In this document: piece after piece, positions 22,954 to 38,367 of the stretch
Position numbering within the stretch: position 1 is the stretch's first letter
How the letters are laid out: every line of letters begins with the position of its first letter
Assembly (NCBI GenBank): GCA_900175165.2
Contig: FWWN02000692.1
Location: forward strand, 1-64,000
Direction: 5' to 3'
From: Rhizomucor pusillus
Taxonomy: Eukaryota > Mucoromycota > Mucoromycetes > Mucorales > Lichtheimiaceae
Length of the DNA: 64,000 nt
Position numbers and translations under genes: made by a program
The notes under the pieces: generated by a model
Database searches by the model: none
What the model was told of the DNA's origin: nothing
The model's input: the letters and a program-made list of their open reading frames with translations, nothing else

Positions 22954-25492
22954 TCACGCTGTCGTCGTTTTGGTATCATTGTCAGCATCCAGACTTTGGA
23001 ATTGACCGTCTAGCTTTTTATTGAGCATGTTTAAGGAGTCACTGCTGCTTCCACCGCCACTGCTGCTGCTGCTATTACTACTTTTGTCTTCCAACATGGG
23101 TGACCCTTGAGAGTCGTCGGCTGCAGACGAACTATTGCGCTGCTCCTCACCGGCGCCGTCAGACTGTTGCTCGGCGCTGCTGCCGGTATCCATGCTTTCC
23201 GCTGACTGCTGTTCTTCTTCTTCCTCCTCCTGCTGCTGCTGATGCTCTACACTGCCTTCCAGCATCGCCACATTTTCCTTATCGGGCAATGATGCATTGA
23301 GCGTCGTCGTCATCGTCGTCCTTGGAGTATCATCGCTCCGGCGATGGCGGTGGCTGCTGCTGCTGCTATTTGCTTGTTGTTCAGGCGACCTGCTTTTGCT
23401 TCGCTTTGGGCTATCTGATACTGCAGCGGGTTGGCTGCTACCGTTTTTATCGTTTTTGTTGTTATTTGTTGTTGTCACAGCATCTCCTTGTCGCTGATCG
23501 ACTTGTTTGCGTGGCCGAAGCGAGTAACTTCTAGATAGTGATGGCTGTTGTTGTCTTGATGGTCGCTGTTCCTCAGGTTGGTTCTGCGGAGAAGAGGTAT
23601 CAACGTTGAATGGAATTGGTTGTGAACTTGCACTTGCTCGCGTACGAGCAGCAGTGCTTGACCCACTTGCAGAAACAGGATCTTTGCCTGTTATTTGTTC
23701 CTGACTCGTCGCAGGAGGACCTGTTGGCAAGTTGGGTGATGGAAGTTTCACGAGAAACATTTGCTGTTGAATAATGGGAGGATCATTGTTGCTGGCTGCT
23801 CCGTCGTTGGTATCATTGTCGCTGACTGCATGCTGAGACGTCGTCGTCGTTTTTGTTGTTGTTGTTGAAGCACCGTTACCGTTGGATCCATTCGAGTCGG
23901 CGCCGTTGCTGTTTGAGCTCGAATCAGCCATGCTTCCACTGACGTGCACAAGGAGAGAGAAAAAAGCAAGCAAGCACAACCATCAAATTATAAGAGATTT
24001 GCACTACTGCCTTTCACGAAACATAGGTCAAACCACAGACAGGATATTTACCTGCTAGGTGATCGCGGCTTCCTTGAACGTCTGCGGGCACGGGAAATCA
24101 TGCGGTTGGCTGCTTCTTGCTTCTCCTTGAAATCACGCAGATATTCTTGATATTTCTAATTCGAGGTGATCAGTCCTAGCTTTCTTGCCCTATTTTTTGC
24201 TACATACTCTATACTCTTGTGTCTGCCGATACTGTTCAAGTCTGACGAGGTATTCATCCTTGGCTTGCATGGCGGTACGTTCGTATGCCTGCTTTTCTTC
24301 AGTGCTCAAGTTCTTCCATTGCTCGCCGATAATTTTGGCGATATCCGAAAACGTCAAGTTCTGGTCCTTGATTTTAGACCGTGCATGGTTCGAAAACATA
24401 ATGTATGCAGACGGAGGCTTTGTCGGTGCATTTTTGTCAGGTTTGGGATGACGTCTGTAGCGTCGTTTGGGCCGCGACGCTGCAGGGAAGCTCGCTGCTG
24501 TGGTTGCGGAAGAACTTGCACCACTGTCTGCACCTCTTCCGTTGCCTAAATCATCGTTTTCTGCTGCTTCTTCATCCTCTATATCTTCATCGTCTTCGTC
24601 TTCTTCATCGTTGTTCAATGATGTTCCGCCACCGCTTTTTGGGTTCTGTATCCGCTTGCTACCGCCGCTGCCACCGCTGCTACCGCTCAGCCTCCCCGTG
24701 CTACTGGTAGCACTGCTGCTGCTAGCATCCGTGGTAGTGTTTGCAGTGCTGTATACGCCTCCTTGACCCGATGATGATCCGTAGCCACTGCTGCTCGGGG
24801 ACGTTGGCAAATCGACCGTCGCCGCCAGCGGCGGCGCTGGTGGTGGTAACACCGTGCCCGAAGAATAAAATAACCCCGAAGATTCTAGAAGTAAGAGAAC
24901 ACCAAAGAACAAAAAATTTTGAGCTTGGCAGGTAATCTTAAAAGAAGGGCTCACGCAAATGGGTCTAACTTACTTGGCGGCGGCATCACGTTTAGTGGAT
25001 GTGACGTGGGTATCCCTTTAGCGGTCGCTATCTCGCGTTGAATAAGCTACATTAAGGAGAGATCGACGTCAGAGTATGAAAAAAAGGTTTTTTTTTAGCG
25101 CTAGCATGTCAGGTGTGTACTAGAACTTTTCAAGGAACATGATGGAACTATACTTACCCTCCTGTGACCTCGTTTCACACCCATGGCAATCATGTCCTCT
25201 TCTGTAATTTCGAACACCTAAATAGAACCCGAGGATAGAGACAAGAAACAACAGGAACAATCAGAGATCAGAACAAACATTGATATCACCCACACACCAA
25301 ACAAGCAAGAAGAACATTCCTCCTTTTTGGTATCTTTGAAACGATATCTACCGCTGACAGAGAATCGAATCCTTCTTTTATAAAGACTGGCAGGTAACTT
25401 TTCAATTGACATTGTGAAAGAAAACGCTCGACCTCTTGATAGCCACGATGACTTCTCTCGATAGCTTCCGGCTCGTCTTCTCTACTATTCAT
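22954..25492 (-). CDS. SAM-domain plus HMG-box protein
   Basis: Complement join 22954..23938, 24052..24155, 24208..24884, 24974..25046, 25158..25217, 25352..25492 gives 679 aa. An N-terminal SAM domain (about residues 15-80) is assembled across three exons: VERFLSQCQLKSYLPVFIK, DSLSAVFEITEEDMIAMGV, KRGHRRLIQREI. A Ser/Gly and acidic linker leads to a single HMG box (about 240-312) with KPPSAYIMFSNHARSKIK, IAKIIGEQWKNLS and KAYERTAMQAKDEYL. After it comes an Arg/Ser-rich segment and a very long Gln/Ser/Asn/Thr tail. The HMG box bends or binds DNA; the SAM domain usually oligomerises. Likely a chromatin or transcription protein. I do not recognise a named orthologue. Confidence 0.85.
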
Positions 25493-25889
25493 GATGACGA
25501 GTGCATTTACTTGTGTTCTTTTTTCTTTCTTCTTTTGTTCCTTTACGTATCGGAATCAAAGTGGAAAGCGGCGGCCAAGCAGGAGTGGAAGAAAGGAAAA
25601 GGGAAAAGGAAGCTGGCTTTTATACATCGCCCCAGAAGGTCGGATCCAGCAGCTGTTGCCAAAACCCGGCATCATGGAGAAAGAGAGTATGTGCCCTGCT
25701 TTTTTTGGCACTCCGGCAAGGGTTTCATGGATGCCTGGCTGATCGACAAACTTGGAAATCACAGCAGCAAATGCCGGTTTACGATGAGATGGGGCAAAAA
25801 AAGTACACACATACACGGGGGCGCCGAAATGTTGCGCAACAATGCTGTTATTGTCCATATGACGTAAAATTTCTTACTAGACCAGAAAT
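25493..25889. other. Spacer between SAM/HMG gene and DDX41
   Basis: Promoter of the SAM/HMG gene and terminator of DDX41, both on the minus strand. No gene seen. Confidence 0.5.
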
Positions 25890-28394
<2,505 letters not shown>

Positions 28395-31300
28395 GCCACC
28401 TGAAATGGGGAGGTTTGAAAAGGGAAACAGTATCCGTCAAAGCGCGGATTCCATACTTGGAAATCCATGGCAACCAGCAGCTCCGCAGTCTTCATTTTGT
28501 ACGCGCAAGTGGCTTCCGTGGATGCATACCCTTAGTGAAGCCTATGCTGGTTTTTAGTTGAAAATCTAGGGCTCTACTTGCCGTATTAGATAGCTAATTG
28601 AATTAAATACGTTTTGGAGATTTTTGGATGGAGTTATTTGCACCAGAATATCTCCTAATATCAACAATGTCAGATTCGTCTATATGAAGTAGTCGATGAT
28701 TTAAGAGAATCACGCTCTGAAACACTGCACAAAATACATCTATTTGAAGGCTGCGGGCATATGACTGCATATTATTCATGATCGACAAATTTACAAATAC
28801 CAATAAGGACCTGGTGCTGCTAGACATCCTCGCATTACTTGTCAGTGCTGTCAAATACTTTATACTTACGTTGGACCCAGACATAGAATGCTGATTATAG
28901 TTATACTATCAGTATAGCACCAAGTCATTCCACTCTTCGATTTAATGCTTCCGACCGGATCAACGCGGTTTTTCTACAGTAAGCATGGATATTATTGCTT
29001 CAGAAAGCAACAGTGTTTTCTTTGTTCAAGCCCAACCTAATCATTATTATTTACTTTGAACAGTATTTACTCCCTTTGTCCGTTCAGTACATATTCGAGA
29101 AATCTTTGATTTCTTTGTTTTATATAATACATTGGAGCCACATACTACATATTCTGCCAAGAACTTCGCCAAGCGGGAGGAGACAGAGCATAGATCACGT
29201 TTCTCCATGTTCAAAGTTGCTATTTAAAGATTATGATAGCTTTTAACCATTACCATTACCAGAACATGGACGTCAAATGAAGGAAGCCCAAATTCTTAAG
29301 CATGCAAACACGAGACCTGCAAAGTGACGGTCCTAAAAAGACGCTGGTACGAGATTCCTGAATCTACGCAGGACAGCAACGGCCATATTTCCCAAAAAGT
29401 TGGAATAAGCTTGAGTTACTTTGCAGCACAGTGCAAACCAGCGCATTTTCGAGAGGATGAAGAGTGCCGACGGTGCATCAGCGGGAGCAGTGTCAACAAC
29501 GCCAGTTGAAAAGAATTTTCTCTTCCGGATCAGCATTTTATTATTTGCAGCAGAAGCAGCAGCGAGATGTATTCACGCCACACACAACATGTATTGCGTT
29601 TATGTATATTCAAAGGCAAAAAATGCCTGCGCACAGTGATGGAAGGTGGAGAAAACCGTCCCAGAATTTTTTTTAGCTGCACCGGCAGCAGCGTATGGTA
29701 AATGGAGGATCGCCAATGTGCGTTTCGTTCGGGATTTAGCGCTGCCTCCGCCGCCGCTCTTCTGTGCACATGCTCTACTCCATGTTTCCCAATTAGATTA
29801 ATCCGCCCAGCATGTCGCCTGCAGTGATAGCAGGGATAAAAATACTCAGCTATTTACACTGCAGCTACTGGAAGCAAAAGCTAAATACAAAAAAGATAAA
29901 ATTAAAAGGTGCAGCAGCAACAGCAGCCATTGCTCCACCACCGGAGAAAGCACCGATAAGCGCTAGCCAACCTGCAACGGAAAAACACAAACCCTTACCT
30001 TTTGGAAAGATTTTTAGATCACACCCGTCACTTAGTCAAAGAAGCACTAATATCGAACGAGATCAAAACATGATGTTGAACATAAATATCAAATTGCAAC
30101 CTCGTGGTATTTGTGCTTGACATAACTGTCATCATCTCATTCAGACAACACACGTAGGAGGTGTGAGGGTAATAAAACATGTATTGATTATTATCTGTGC
30201 CCAAATAAAGACTCGCACTGAAATGGTATAGAGCATGCCTTGCTTGAGAAGCACTAGTCGCGTTCTTTGCTTTGCTCTATTTACAAGAAAAATAAGCGTT
30301 CAGGACCCGGCTGCAACGGAGCACACGGTACTGGAGACTGGCCGCGTTCGTCGCTCTCACTGTCGGCGCTATCTCGGGATAGATCCGAAGTCGTTGGAGC
30401 TGTGTATATACATCAATTCCCCGATTCTATCACTAGGAGGCGAGAATTTCTCCTTCTTGTTGATCTAGTGCAGCGTGTCAACTATATGTGTGGGTATATG
30501 TGACGCCTGCGAGATTGGCCTTGCACGTTCGCCATCACAAATGTATGCAACCTTATGATCAGATTGCACAATAGTGAAATGAAAAAAGCTACATCTTCGT
30601 CCACAATGTTATCACTAGATACAATCGCAGATTGGCAGGTGGCTCGGATAGACATCGAGACACGTAGCACTAACTGATCAATAATACCATTCTTGGGACT
30701 GGTTATCTGCATGAGATGCGGATAGCAGTTATTAAATAAGCTTTTAGCGTGGGTGGACGGATTTATCAGATGTTTTGGCGGCGCCAGAGCGGAAGCGAAG
30801 CTAGCTGCCCCTGAGATTAAGGGCAACAAGCGTGGGTTTCCGCTAAAAACATAACGCATCTGATCTTAGCATCAGATAGTGAGACAAAGTGAGATGTGAA
30901 CGTGTGTGACCAAGCTTTCCAAACATTGGTTTAATTAAGCGAGCAAAAACCGGCTCATCAGGTGATTCGCAAGGGCAATGGGCAATAAATTGCCGTGACA
31001 ACGAGCGCGTCGTTGTTAAGATCTAAAATTTGTCATGTCACAACTTCATCACATCAGGGGAGACCAAGAACCCCGAAAATAGCCAGGGCTCAAATGTGTC
31101 GATCCCTTTATTTTCACTTGCAAAGGAAGCTGGCCGAATAGAGAACGTGCGAAAAATTTTGCAGGAGATGTCGCCATGGAAAAATTTTTGCGGTGATAAA
31201 GTGAGAAAAAGCTGGGGGAAAGGGGGGGAAAACAGTCATGGAAAGATATCTGTTTATCTCATTGCTTCATTTCTTCACGGGTTGTGGTTGCTGTTTGCAA

Positions 31301-31756
31301 CCGTTGCCTCTAGTTTTTTTCTTTTAATTCATCGAGTGTATCTGATAGGCTCTAAGTGAAAAGCAGGGTCATGGCATGATTCTGTAGAAACCCCATGCTG
31401 CCTTCCCTAGAAACCACAGCCAGTAGGGTGGTGCACGAGCAATCTGTGATGATCCGATTCTGGGGGTGTTTCGGAGTGCTTGGGGGGACAGTCTCGAACC
31501 TGCAGAGAAATTTCGGCGTCATCGTTAGCCAACGAGAGCCAACCAGATGGGCATCCAGACGCAGTTGCCAGCACGTTCTCCGGTGCACGTTCAAAATCTG
31601 GTTCACTGTGACGGGCTAACAAATCGATGATGCCGCAATGCTTGCACTATATAAAGAATCAGATTTCTCTCACACACACCCCCTTTTCTTCATTATCCCC
31701 AGGATACTCTTCTTCTCTATCCTTTTGCCCATCTATCTCGATATCATCACATCGAT
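28395..31756. other. Gene-poor region with coding-like remnants
   Basis: About 3.4 kb. No intact gene is supported. Minus-strand frames at 28603..28884 (contains VNLSIMNNMQSYARSLQIDV and ILLNHRLLHIDESDIVDI) and 30482..30859 (contains NNCYPHLMQ, VDEDVAFFISLLCNLIIRLH) look protein-like but have no flanking exons I can join. A plus frame at 29812..30120 (Ala/Pro-rich) could be a small protein, but no support was found. The right end is the Ecl1 promoter. Confidence 0.45.
31648..31656 (+). promoter_or_regulatory. TATA box of Ecl1-family gene
   Basis: TATATAAAG about 100 bp before the start codon, followed by CT-rich sequence, a usual fungal core-promoter layout. Confidence 0.6.
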
Positions 31757-32291
31757 ATGAGCGACTTGAACTGGTGCACATACTGCGACAGCGCTATTAG
31801 CTCTCAATCCGTATGTATCGCACGGATGGATTTCATTTGCAACCACAGCAAAAATAACTCACACATCTTGCTCACATTAGAATTCCTTGTATTGCTCTGA
31901 AGAATGCCTGCGGGCAGACGCCTTAAATCATCATCCTCTACTCGGTTACGACTGGCACGAATTTAAAAACTTCCCTCGACGAACATCTACTGCTACTATC
32001 TCTACTACTTGCTCTTCATCGGCCACGTCGCCTGGACTTTCGTCTACTGCATCATCATCTGCTGCATCGTCACCTGTTCCATCTTACACACTCCCATCAC
32101 CGGGTATTCACATTTCTCGGACACACCGACTGTCTCCTCCTGCACTGGAACTCGAACCACGCTCAACGCACGAAATCGAACCTATCTATTTGACTAGACA
32201 GCCATTTGTACCCGTAAAAAAGCCTGCATCAACGACGACGACAACCACTACTACTCTTACTACCCTGAAGCATAGCATTTTCTTCAACTGA
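31757..32291 (+). CDS. Ecl1-family zinc-binding life-span factor
   Basis: Join 31757..31810, 31881..32291 gives 154 aa. The N-terminus WCTYCDSAISSQS, joined to NSLYCSEECLRADAL, carries the four-Cys pattern CxxC...CxxxC of fission-yeast Ecl1/Ecl2/Ecl3, small zinc-binding proteins that extend chronological life span and respond to sulphur, amino-acid and zinc limitation. The yeast proteins are about 80-90 aa; here a Ser/Thr/Pro-rich tail ending in a Thr run adds length. The 70-nt intron falls between the two Cys pairs. Biochemical function in this organism is not known. Confidence 0.85.
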
Positions 32292-32765
32292 TGATACCAT
32301 TTTGCCCCTTTTTCGTTTCTATTTCCTCCACTATGTCCATTAATTTTTTCCCATTCTGTAAATATGCGCTCGAAAAAAATCATGTCATGCAAACAAACAT
32401 CATACGATTAGAAAACCGTGTTATTTAAAAAGTGCTACGAAATCGAATCACAAGTGACGCGTTTGTGCCTTGCGAACGTAAAGGGAAGAAAAAGGGAGCA
32501 TGGTTACCAGACCTCGACAGTGACCACGATGTGGGGTACCTGGATGATATCGTCCTGCATTGGATCACACGCACGCACTCAAAGGTCAAATATGTTAAGG
32601 TGGTGGAGCACATCTCTCTTTCTCTTTCTCTTCCTTGCAGCAGCACCAGCACCAGCAGTTTTGCTGTCAAGTGTTTCTTTTTTGCGCTTCTTTTCCCCCC
32701 TTAGCTGCTCCCCTGGGTATTACTGCTTTTACGACAATAATAGGCCACACGCATAGGCGCACGCA
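32292..32765. other. Intergenic region
   Basis: Ecl1 3' flank and ABCC promoter. A CT-rich stretch lies at 32608-32640. No gene seen. Confidence 0.5.
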
Positions 32766-35700
32766 ATGAAGTTTGCATCGCCCTTTTGTGGTTGTGCTAA
32801 TGATCCTAATGTAAGAAAGCGTTTATGCTGTCAAAAAACTCTATTGTAAACTTTTTGTCGCCTGACCCAAGCATTAGCCTCATCCTCTAGAGTTGGATCC
32901 GTGTATGCGAGAAACGCAGGTAGATCGCTGTACGACACGGCTATTTGTTCTAAGTGTGGTTTGTTTCTATACAGATCGCTCGATGCCGTGATCCCGCTTG
33001 TCTTTGTTCTATTGTCTCTGGTGGTCAATATTCGGCGCCGCATACGTACCTGGCGATCTCGACGCCAGTGTCGTCTCGATCCGCATTCGCTGCGTCTTCC
33101 AACAAGTAAGGATGCGGCTATATTACGCCGCAGTCTGGTACTTTTGGTCCTGATTCTTCTCGAGATAAGCTGCTGGGCATTTTTGTTTGCTTGGCGACTC
33201 GAGAGTGCAATCCTGGAGCACGGAGCTAGCTTCAATGCAGCCTGCGGTACACCGCTTTACCAGGTGGTTGATCCTGGTCTTGCACTTATACCCAGAGTAC
33301 GTCAGAAATATAAAGAAAACAAGGCAGAGCTTGCACCCGTTCTAACATTGTATCATGGAATAGATTTACATGCTCATACTTCTCATTAAGTCTTTTACCA
33401 CACCTACTGATCCTGTAGCACCATCCCGATTTACACTGTATAATCCACACTTTTTAATGTTTTACATGCTTTCCTGCATATCAGCATCCGTTCGATGTTT
33501 CTCGTATTTCTTCACGGCATCCGAATGGGTCACTTCACCTGCGACCGAGAAATCATTTGCAGTTATCGACTTGCTGATCAGCATCATCATATTCTTCATC
33601 AGCGCTACCACGCCTAACGAATTGAACCAAGGCGAGCTGCTTGATATTGATGATCCCGACGAAGGCATCATGGTCCTTCACGACGGTCGCGTCGTGCGAA
33701 ACGTGAGCTATCAGAGGAAAAAGTCAAATAATGATATGACTCGTTTGGACTGAATTACGTTTATCTCACCAGGGACGTATTTTGAGCTTGGAAGCAAATG
33801 CCTCGCCGCTGTCAAGCATCACGTTTGGTTGGATGAATAGCTTGCTACACAGTGCCTACAAAAAACCATTAGACGCTGGATGCCTCTGGGCATTACCACT
33901 GCGCTTACGTGCACAGGAGAATTATCGTTACTTCCAATCAGTGCGACAGTCATCGTCGGCGGCAACAGTTGCAGCATCAAGTAGTCTTATCCGTGATATC
34001 TACCGAGCCAACAGACGTTCAATCCACTATCAATTTGCAACAGCTATCGTGGCGGTCGCACTTCACTATGCCAATCCGTTCTTACTATACAAGTTGCTGC
34101 AATTCATCCAGGTTCCATCGGGTGATGACCAGCCTCGACTCTTTGGATATCTTTTGTGTGTTGCCATGTTTTGCTGCAATGTCGTTAGCACCCTTGTGGC
34201 GTCTCAGACGTTACTTTGGGGACGAAGATGGCATGTCACGATGAACAATATGCTCCACTCGGAAACATTCGCACATACACTTGCAAAGGATTCGAAAGGC
34301 AAGAATGGAAACCAGGGTATCAACATGATGAGCCAAGATATCGAAGGCCTGGCCGAAGTAACATCATATTTACATGTAGGTTCCTTGAGTCTGGTTTTCA
34401 TTTAAGCTTGAAAAGAACAATATCAGTCGCTTATCTTGTCCTGTACATAGATTTTCTACACCTGTCCTTTGGAGATATTAGCTGGTGTGATTTTTCTTTA
34501 CTGCTTGCTAGGCAATGCCTTTCTAGCCGGTCTCTGTGTCATGGTGATTGCGTTGCCATCAACGCAGTATATCAGCCGCCGTTTGTTCAAGATCCAAAAG
34601 CAGCTGACAGAAGCAAAATCATGGCGCATACGTCTCACCAAGGAACTTCTAGAGAGCATAAGGACGACCAAATTGTTGGCATGGGAACACAAATGGGAGC
34701 AGATCATCATGGTATGTACACTTAGCATGCATTCAAAATTTGCTTGTAGTAACTTAAACAATGGTATTAGACTGTACGGGACGACGAGCTTGTCAAACTC
34801 GTCAAGTTATATACGCAGAATACAATTTTAAATCTGATTTGGTTCACAACACCAGTTCTTGTCACGACAATAGCTTTTGCGTGGTACACGCTTGTGGACA
34901 AGAAGCATTTGGATCCAAGGTAAGCTAACCCTTTGAAATATCAATGCTTTGCCTTTTGATAGTTAAAATCTGTTTTTTTTTTTTCAGTACGGCATTTGTG
35001 AGCATTGTCTTGTTTTCCATGCTACGCGATCCACTCAACGTCTTGCCTCAGGCTTACATGGCATACAATGATGCGAAAATCAGCCTAGCTCACATTACTG
35101 CATATTTGAACACCCCAAAAAAGAAATCAGAGCGAAATAATTCACCATTCATCGACGAAAATACAGCCATTCCATACGAAGAACAGGTGAGGGTAGCTTT
35201 CAACGCTGCCAGTTTCCAGCTGCCCAGCGACGATAGCGATGATCAACAACAACAACAGTACTGGTTCCAAGTACCGCGCCTCGAATTCCCGCCTCACTGT
35301 CTTTCGATCGTTACCGGGCGGCCTTTGAGTGGAAAAACAACACTGCTGCGTGCGCTTCTAGGCGAGATCCCACTTGCTTCCGGCACGGTGCTAATCCCGT
35401 CCCAACGTTTCAAAGATAGTCGTACACGCGATCAAAAGAACAGTAGTCTGTATGCTCACCGCGTTGCATATGTACCCCAAACACCATGGATACAGAACAA
35501 TACAGTTCGGGAGAATATCTTGTTCTTCGAGCCCTGGGACGATGCAAGGTACCGAGCAGTTCTACACCAATGCGAATTAATACGGGATTTGGCACTGCTC
35601 GAAAACGGAGACTTGACGTTGATCGGCGACCGAGGTGTACCGTTGCCAGAAAGCTTGAAACACAAAATCTCGCTCGCGCGCGCAGTCTACTCGCGAGCCA

Positions 35701-38323
35701 AAACTGTACTGATCGACGATATTTTCTCTTCGCTTGATCGCCACACCTCCCGGTTGTTGCTTGACAAGTGCATCGGGGGCGAGTTGATGGTACACCGGAC
35801 CATCGTTGCTGTCATATCGGATATCGGTCCTTGGATCCGGGATGCACGACTGGTGGTTAAAATGGATCAGTTTGAAGTGATCTCTGTGGAAACACAAGAT
35901 ACCCTCAATGACTGGATCGAAGCTAATCAGATGCGATCCGATTTACTTACGCAGCAAGATGCTAACGACGATCGAATCGATACTTTGTTTGAGCAGTATG
36001 ATATCTTTGCAGATGACGAATTATTCGATGAAAGTTCAGTCATGCGCGAGTCAACGAGAATAACCGAGGACATGATACCCGAACCCACAAAGCCAAAGAG
36101 GACCGCGTATACAACGTATTTCGGAGCATGTGGTGGCTGGCAGTTTTGGTCCGTCGCTGTACTATTTACGGTTCTTGCTCGAATGTCGACTATTACGGAA
36201 AGCTATTGGCTCAAGGTAAAGGATGTGCAAATCTGGCTTTGCGTGTATATGGATATTTAACAAGATGATTTGTAGTTATGGTCAACGATGCGGCAAGGAG
36301 TGCAACCTTATTGGATAGAATCAACGGTCAATCGCTACGTCCTGATATATCTTGCGATATGCATGACAACAGTGCTGTTCAATTTCATCAGGACACTCCT
36401 CCAGTACCGCGGTTCTCTGCGTGCATCGCATCGACTTTTCGGACAGCTACTTCAGGCTATTTGCCATGCGCCTCTAGTATTCTTTGAAACGACCACTATG
36501 GAGCAGATCCTAAATCGATTCAACAAAGATATCGAGACGATTGATTCGAGTATTGGATGGCATGTCAATTCTCTGCTTCAAACAACCGTCGGTGTGTTTG
36601 GTGTCGTTTTGACAATCTGCAACATACTACCAGAATTCTACATTGCTGGTCTAATTGCCGGTAAAGTAGCGAAGCTTTAAAATTACATGTATTTTCTTTT
36701 CTAATGTCGTTATAATAGCGTTCGCGTATGCATACATTGGTATCATATATGTGCGAGCTTCACGTGTACTCAAGAAGCTGAATGCCGCAAGTCGGTCACC
36801 TATTTACACATTGTACGATGATGCAACAGCTGGCTTGGAAGTTATCCGCGCATATGGCGAAACTAGAGCGATCATGAAGAAGATGTTCCATTTACTGGAT
36901 GAAAATATGCGACCATTCTATACGCTGTGGACGACAAATCGATGGCTCTTTGTACGTGTCGAATTTGTGGGTGCCATCCTGTCACTTTTTATCGGCGTGT
37001 TCCTTGTATACAAATCTACCGATGCTGGTCTCGCTGGCATAGCTCTCACATTTGCTACCTATCTGCTGGAATACATCTATTGGGTGATGCGGCAATCGAC
37101 CACTGTAGATATGCAGTTTGAAGCCGTGGAGCGAATTAACGAGTACACTGAAATGCCTCAAGAACCGCCAGGTGTAGTAGAAGGATCGCGACCACCTGCC
37201 GCTGTAAGTAGAATAAGAGAGACTCTCTGATACGGAAATGCTCGGAACTAAACATATGTGATTACTTAGTGGCCGACAACAGCAGCTATACAAGTGCGAG
37301 ATCTGACTGTGGTTATCGGAGAAGACGAAGAGCAAGTTTTGAAACATGTATCCTTTAACATTCATCCGGGCGAAAAGATCGCCATTGTTGGACGTCCGGG
37401 TGCAGAAAAAGAAGCTCTCGTTTCGTGTTTGTTTCGATTTACCGAGCCCGTGCGTGGCTACATTAAGGTGGACGGCGTCAACGTTGCTTGGGTAAATGAT
37501 AGTTTACAGTACAAGTCTGCTGTATACGATACTTACTGTGTCCGTTTTTGTAGATTGGAGTGCAGGATCTGAGATCACGGATAACATATATATCCAAAGA
37601 TGGCGAAATCTTGCGAGGATCGGTAAGAACGAGCTTTCAGTGCTGTAAGCATTGTTCGCTGTAAAACAAACAATTTTTGCATAGATTCGCAGCAACTTGG
37701 ATCCGTTCGGTGAATACGATGATTATGAATTATTCCAAGTCCTAAAACGCGTTCACCTCGTATCTGATGAGAGCGAACAAGACACTGATAACAAGGAGCG
37801 GTCTCCAGCAAAGATAACAGATCTAGATATGCCGATCGGTCCTAACCTATCCGCAGCTGAGCGGCAGTTACTATGTATTGCTCGAGCATTACTTCGTGAT
37901 TGCACGAAGTTAGTTGTCTACGAAGAAGCAGAGTTGCTGCCTGCAGAAGAAATTCAAGTTTACAGCGTTATCCAGCAAGAAATGGCTGATTCGGTGAGTT
38001 GCGAAAAGGAAATACTAATTTTCCTTCTTGTGCTCACATATCTGATACTTGTTACCATAGACGGTCCTCGTCCTTCCTTTCCGGTTACAGCATGCATTGC
38101 GTTACGATAGGGTACGTGAAAAGGAACAACATGGTTGAAAAGTATCACGAATTAACTCTTTAGTATGTAGGTCATGGTCTTTGAGCAGGGGAACCTTGTC
38201 GAATTTGATCAGCCAGCGGAACTTTTAGATAACAACCAAACGCTCTTCCGGTCGCTCATGGAACGTGCAGGTATCATGGACATTTCTTTAGAACAAGACG
38301 CATATTATGAATCAGATACATAA
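32766..38323 (+). CDS. ABCC (MRP)-type protein with two degenerate ATPase domains
   Basis: Best model: 32766..32810, 32955..33296, 33364..33702, 33773..34375, 34451..34711, 34771..34919, 34988..36215, 36276..36660, 36719..37203, 37270..37491, 37554..37622, 37685..37993, 38061..38111, 38171..38323; about 1546 aa, the full MRP length. TMD0 helices are followed by two TMD-NBD units. NBD1 keeps Walker A (GRPLSGKTT) and the Q-loop (PQTPWIQNN), but its signature is LPESL in place of LSGGQ and its H-loop His is lost (AVISD). NBD2 has a broken P-loop (GRPGAEKEA), signature LSAAE, Walker B VVYEE and LPFRL in place of AHRL. The frame is intact, so the protein is probably expressed but may not transport by ATP hydrolysis. 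Only the 5' end (exons 1-2) is uncertain; a 42-nt exon at 32878..32919 is possible. Confidence 0.85.
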
Positions 38324-38367
38324 AAAATGGGATAAAGACATGCATGCAATTTTTTTATTCCGCTTGT

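Noticed and set aside
23030..23260. CTG/GCT-rich run as a structural repeat or CRISPR-like array
   Set aside because: It is the Ser/Gln/Glu low-complexity coding tail of the SAM/HMG protein; no spacer-repeat pattern.
31470..31500. GGTTCGAGACTG on the minus strand as a tRNA T-arm
   Set aside because: The flanking bases do not form a five-pair stem and no matching acceptor, D or anticodon arm could be drawn.
32901..32954. Direct upstream extension of ABCC exon 2 from a GTG
   Set aside because: No ATG in that frame before a stop. The FCGCANDPN start exon is more typical, although the exact join remains uncertain.
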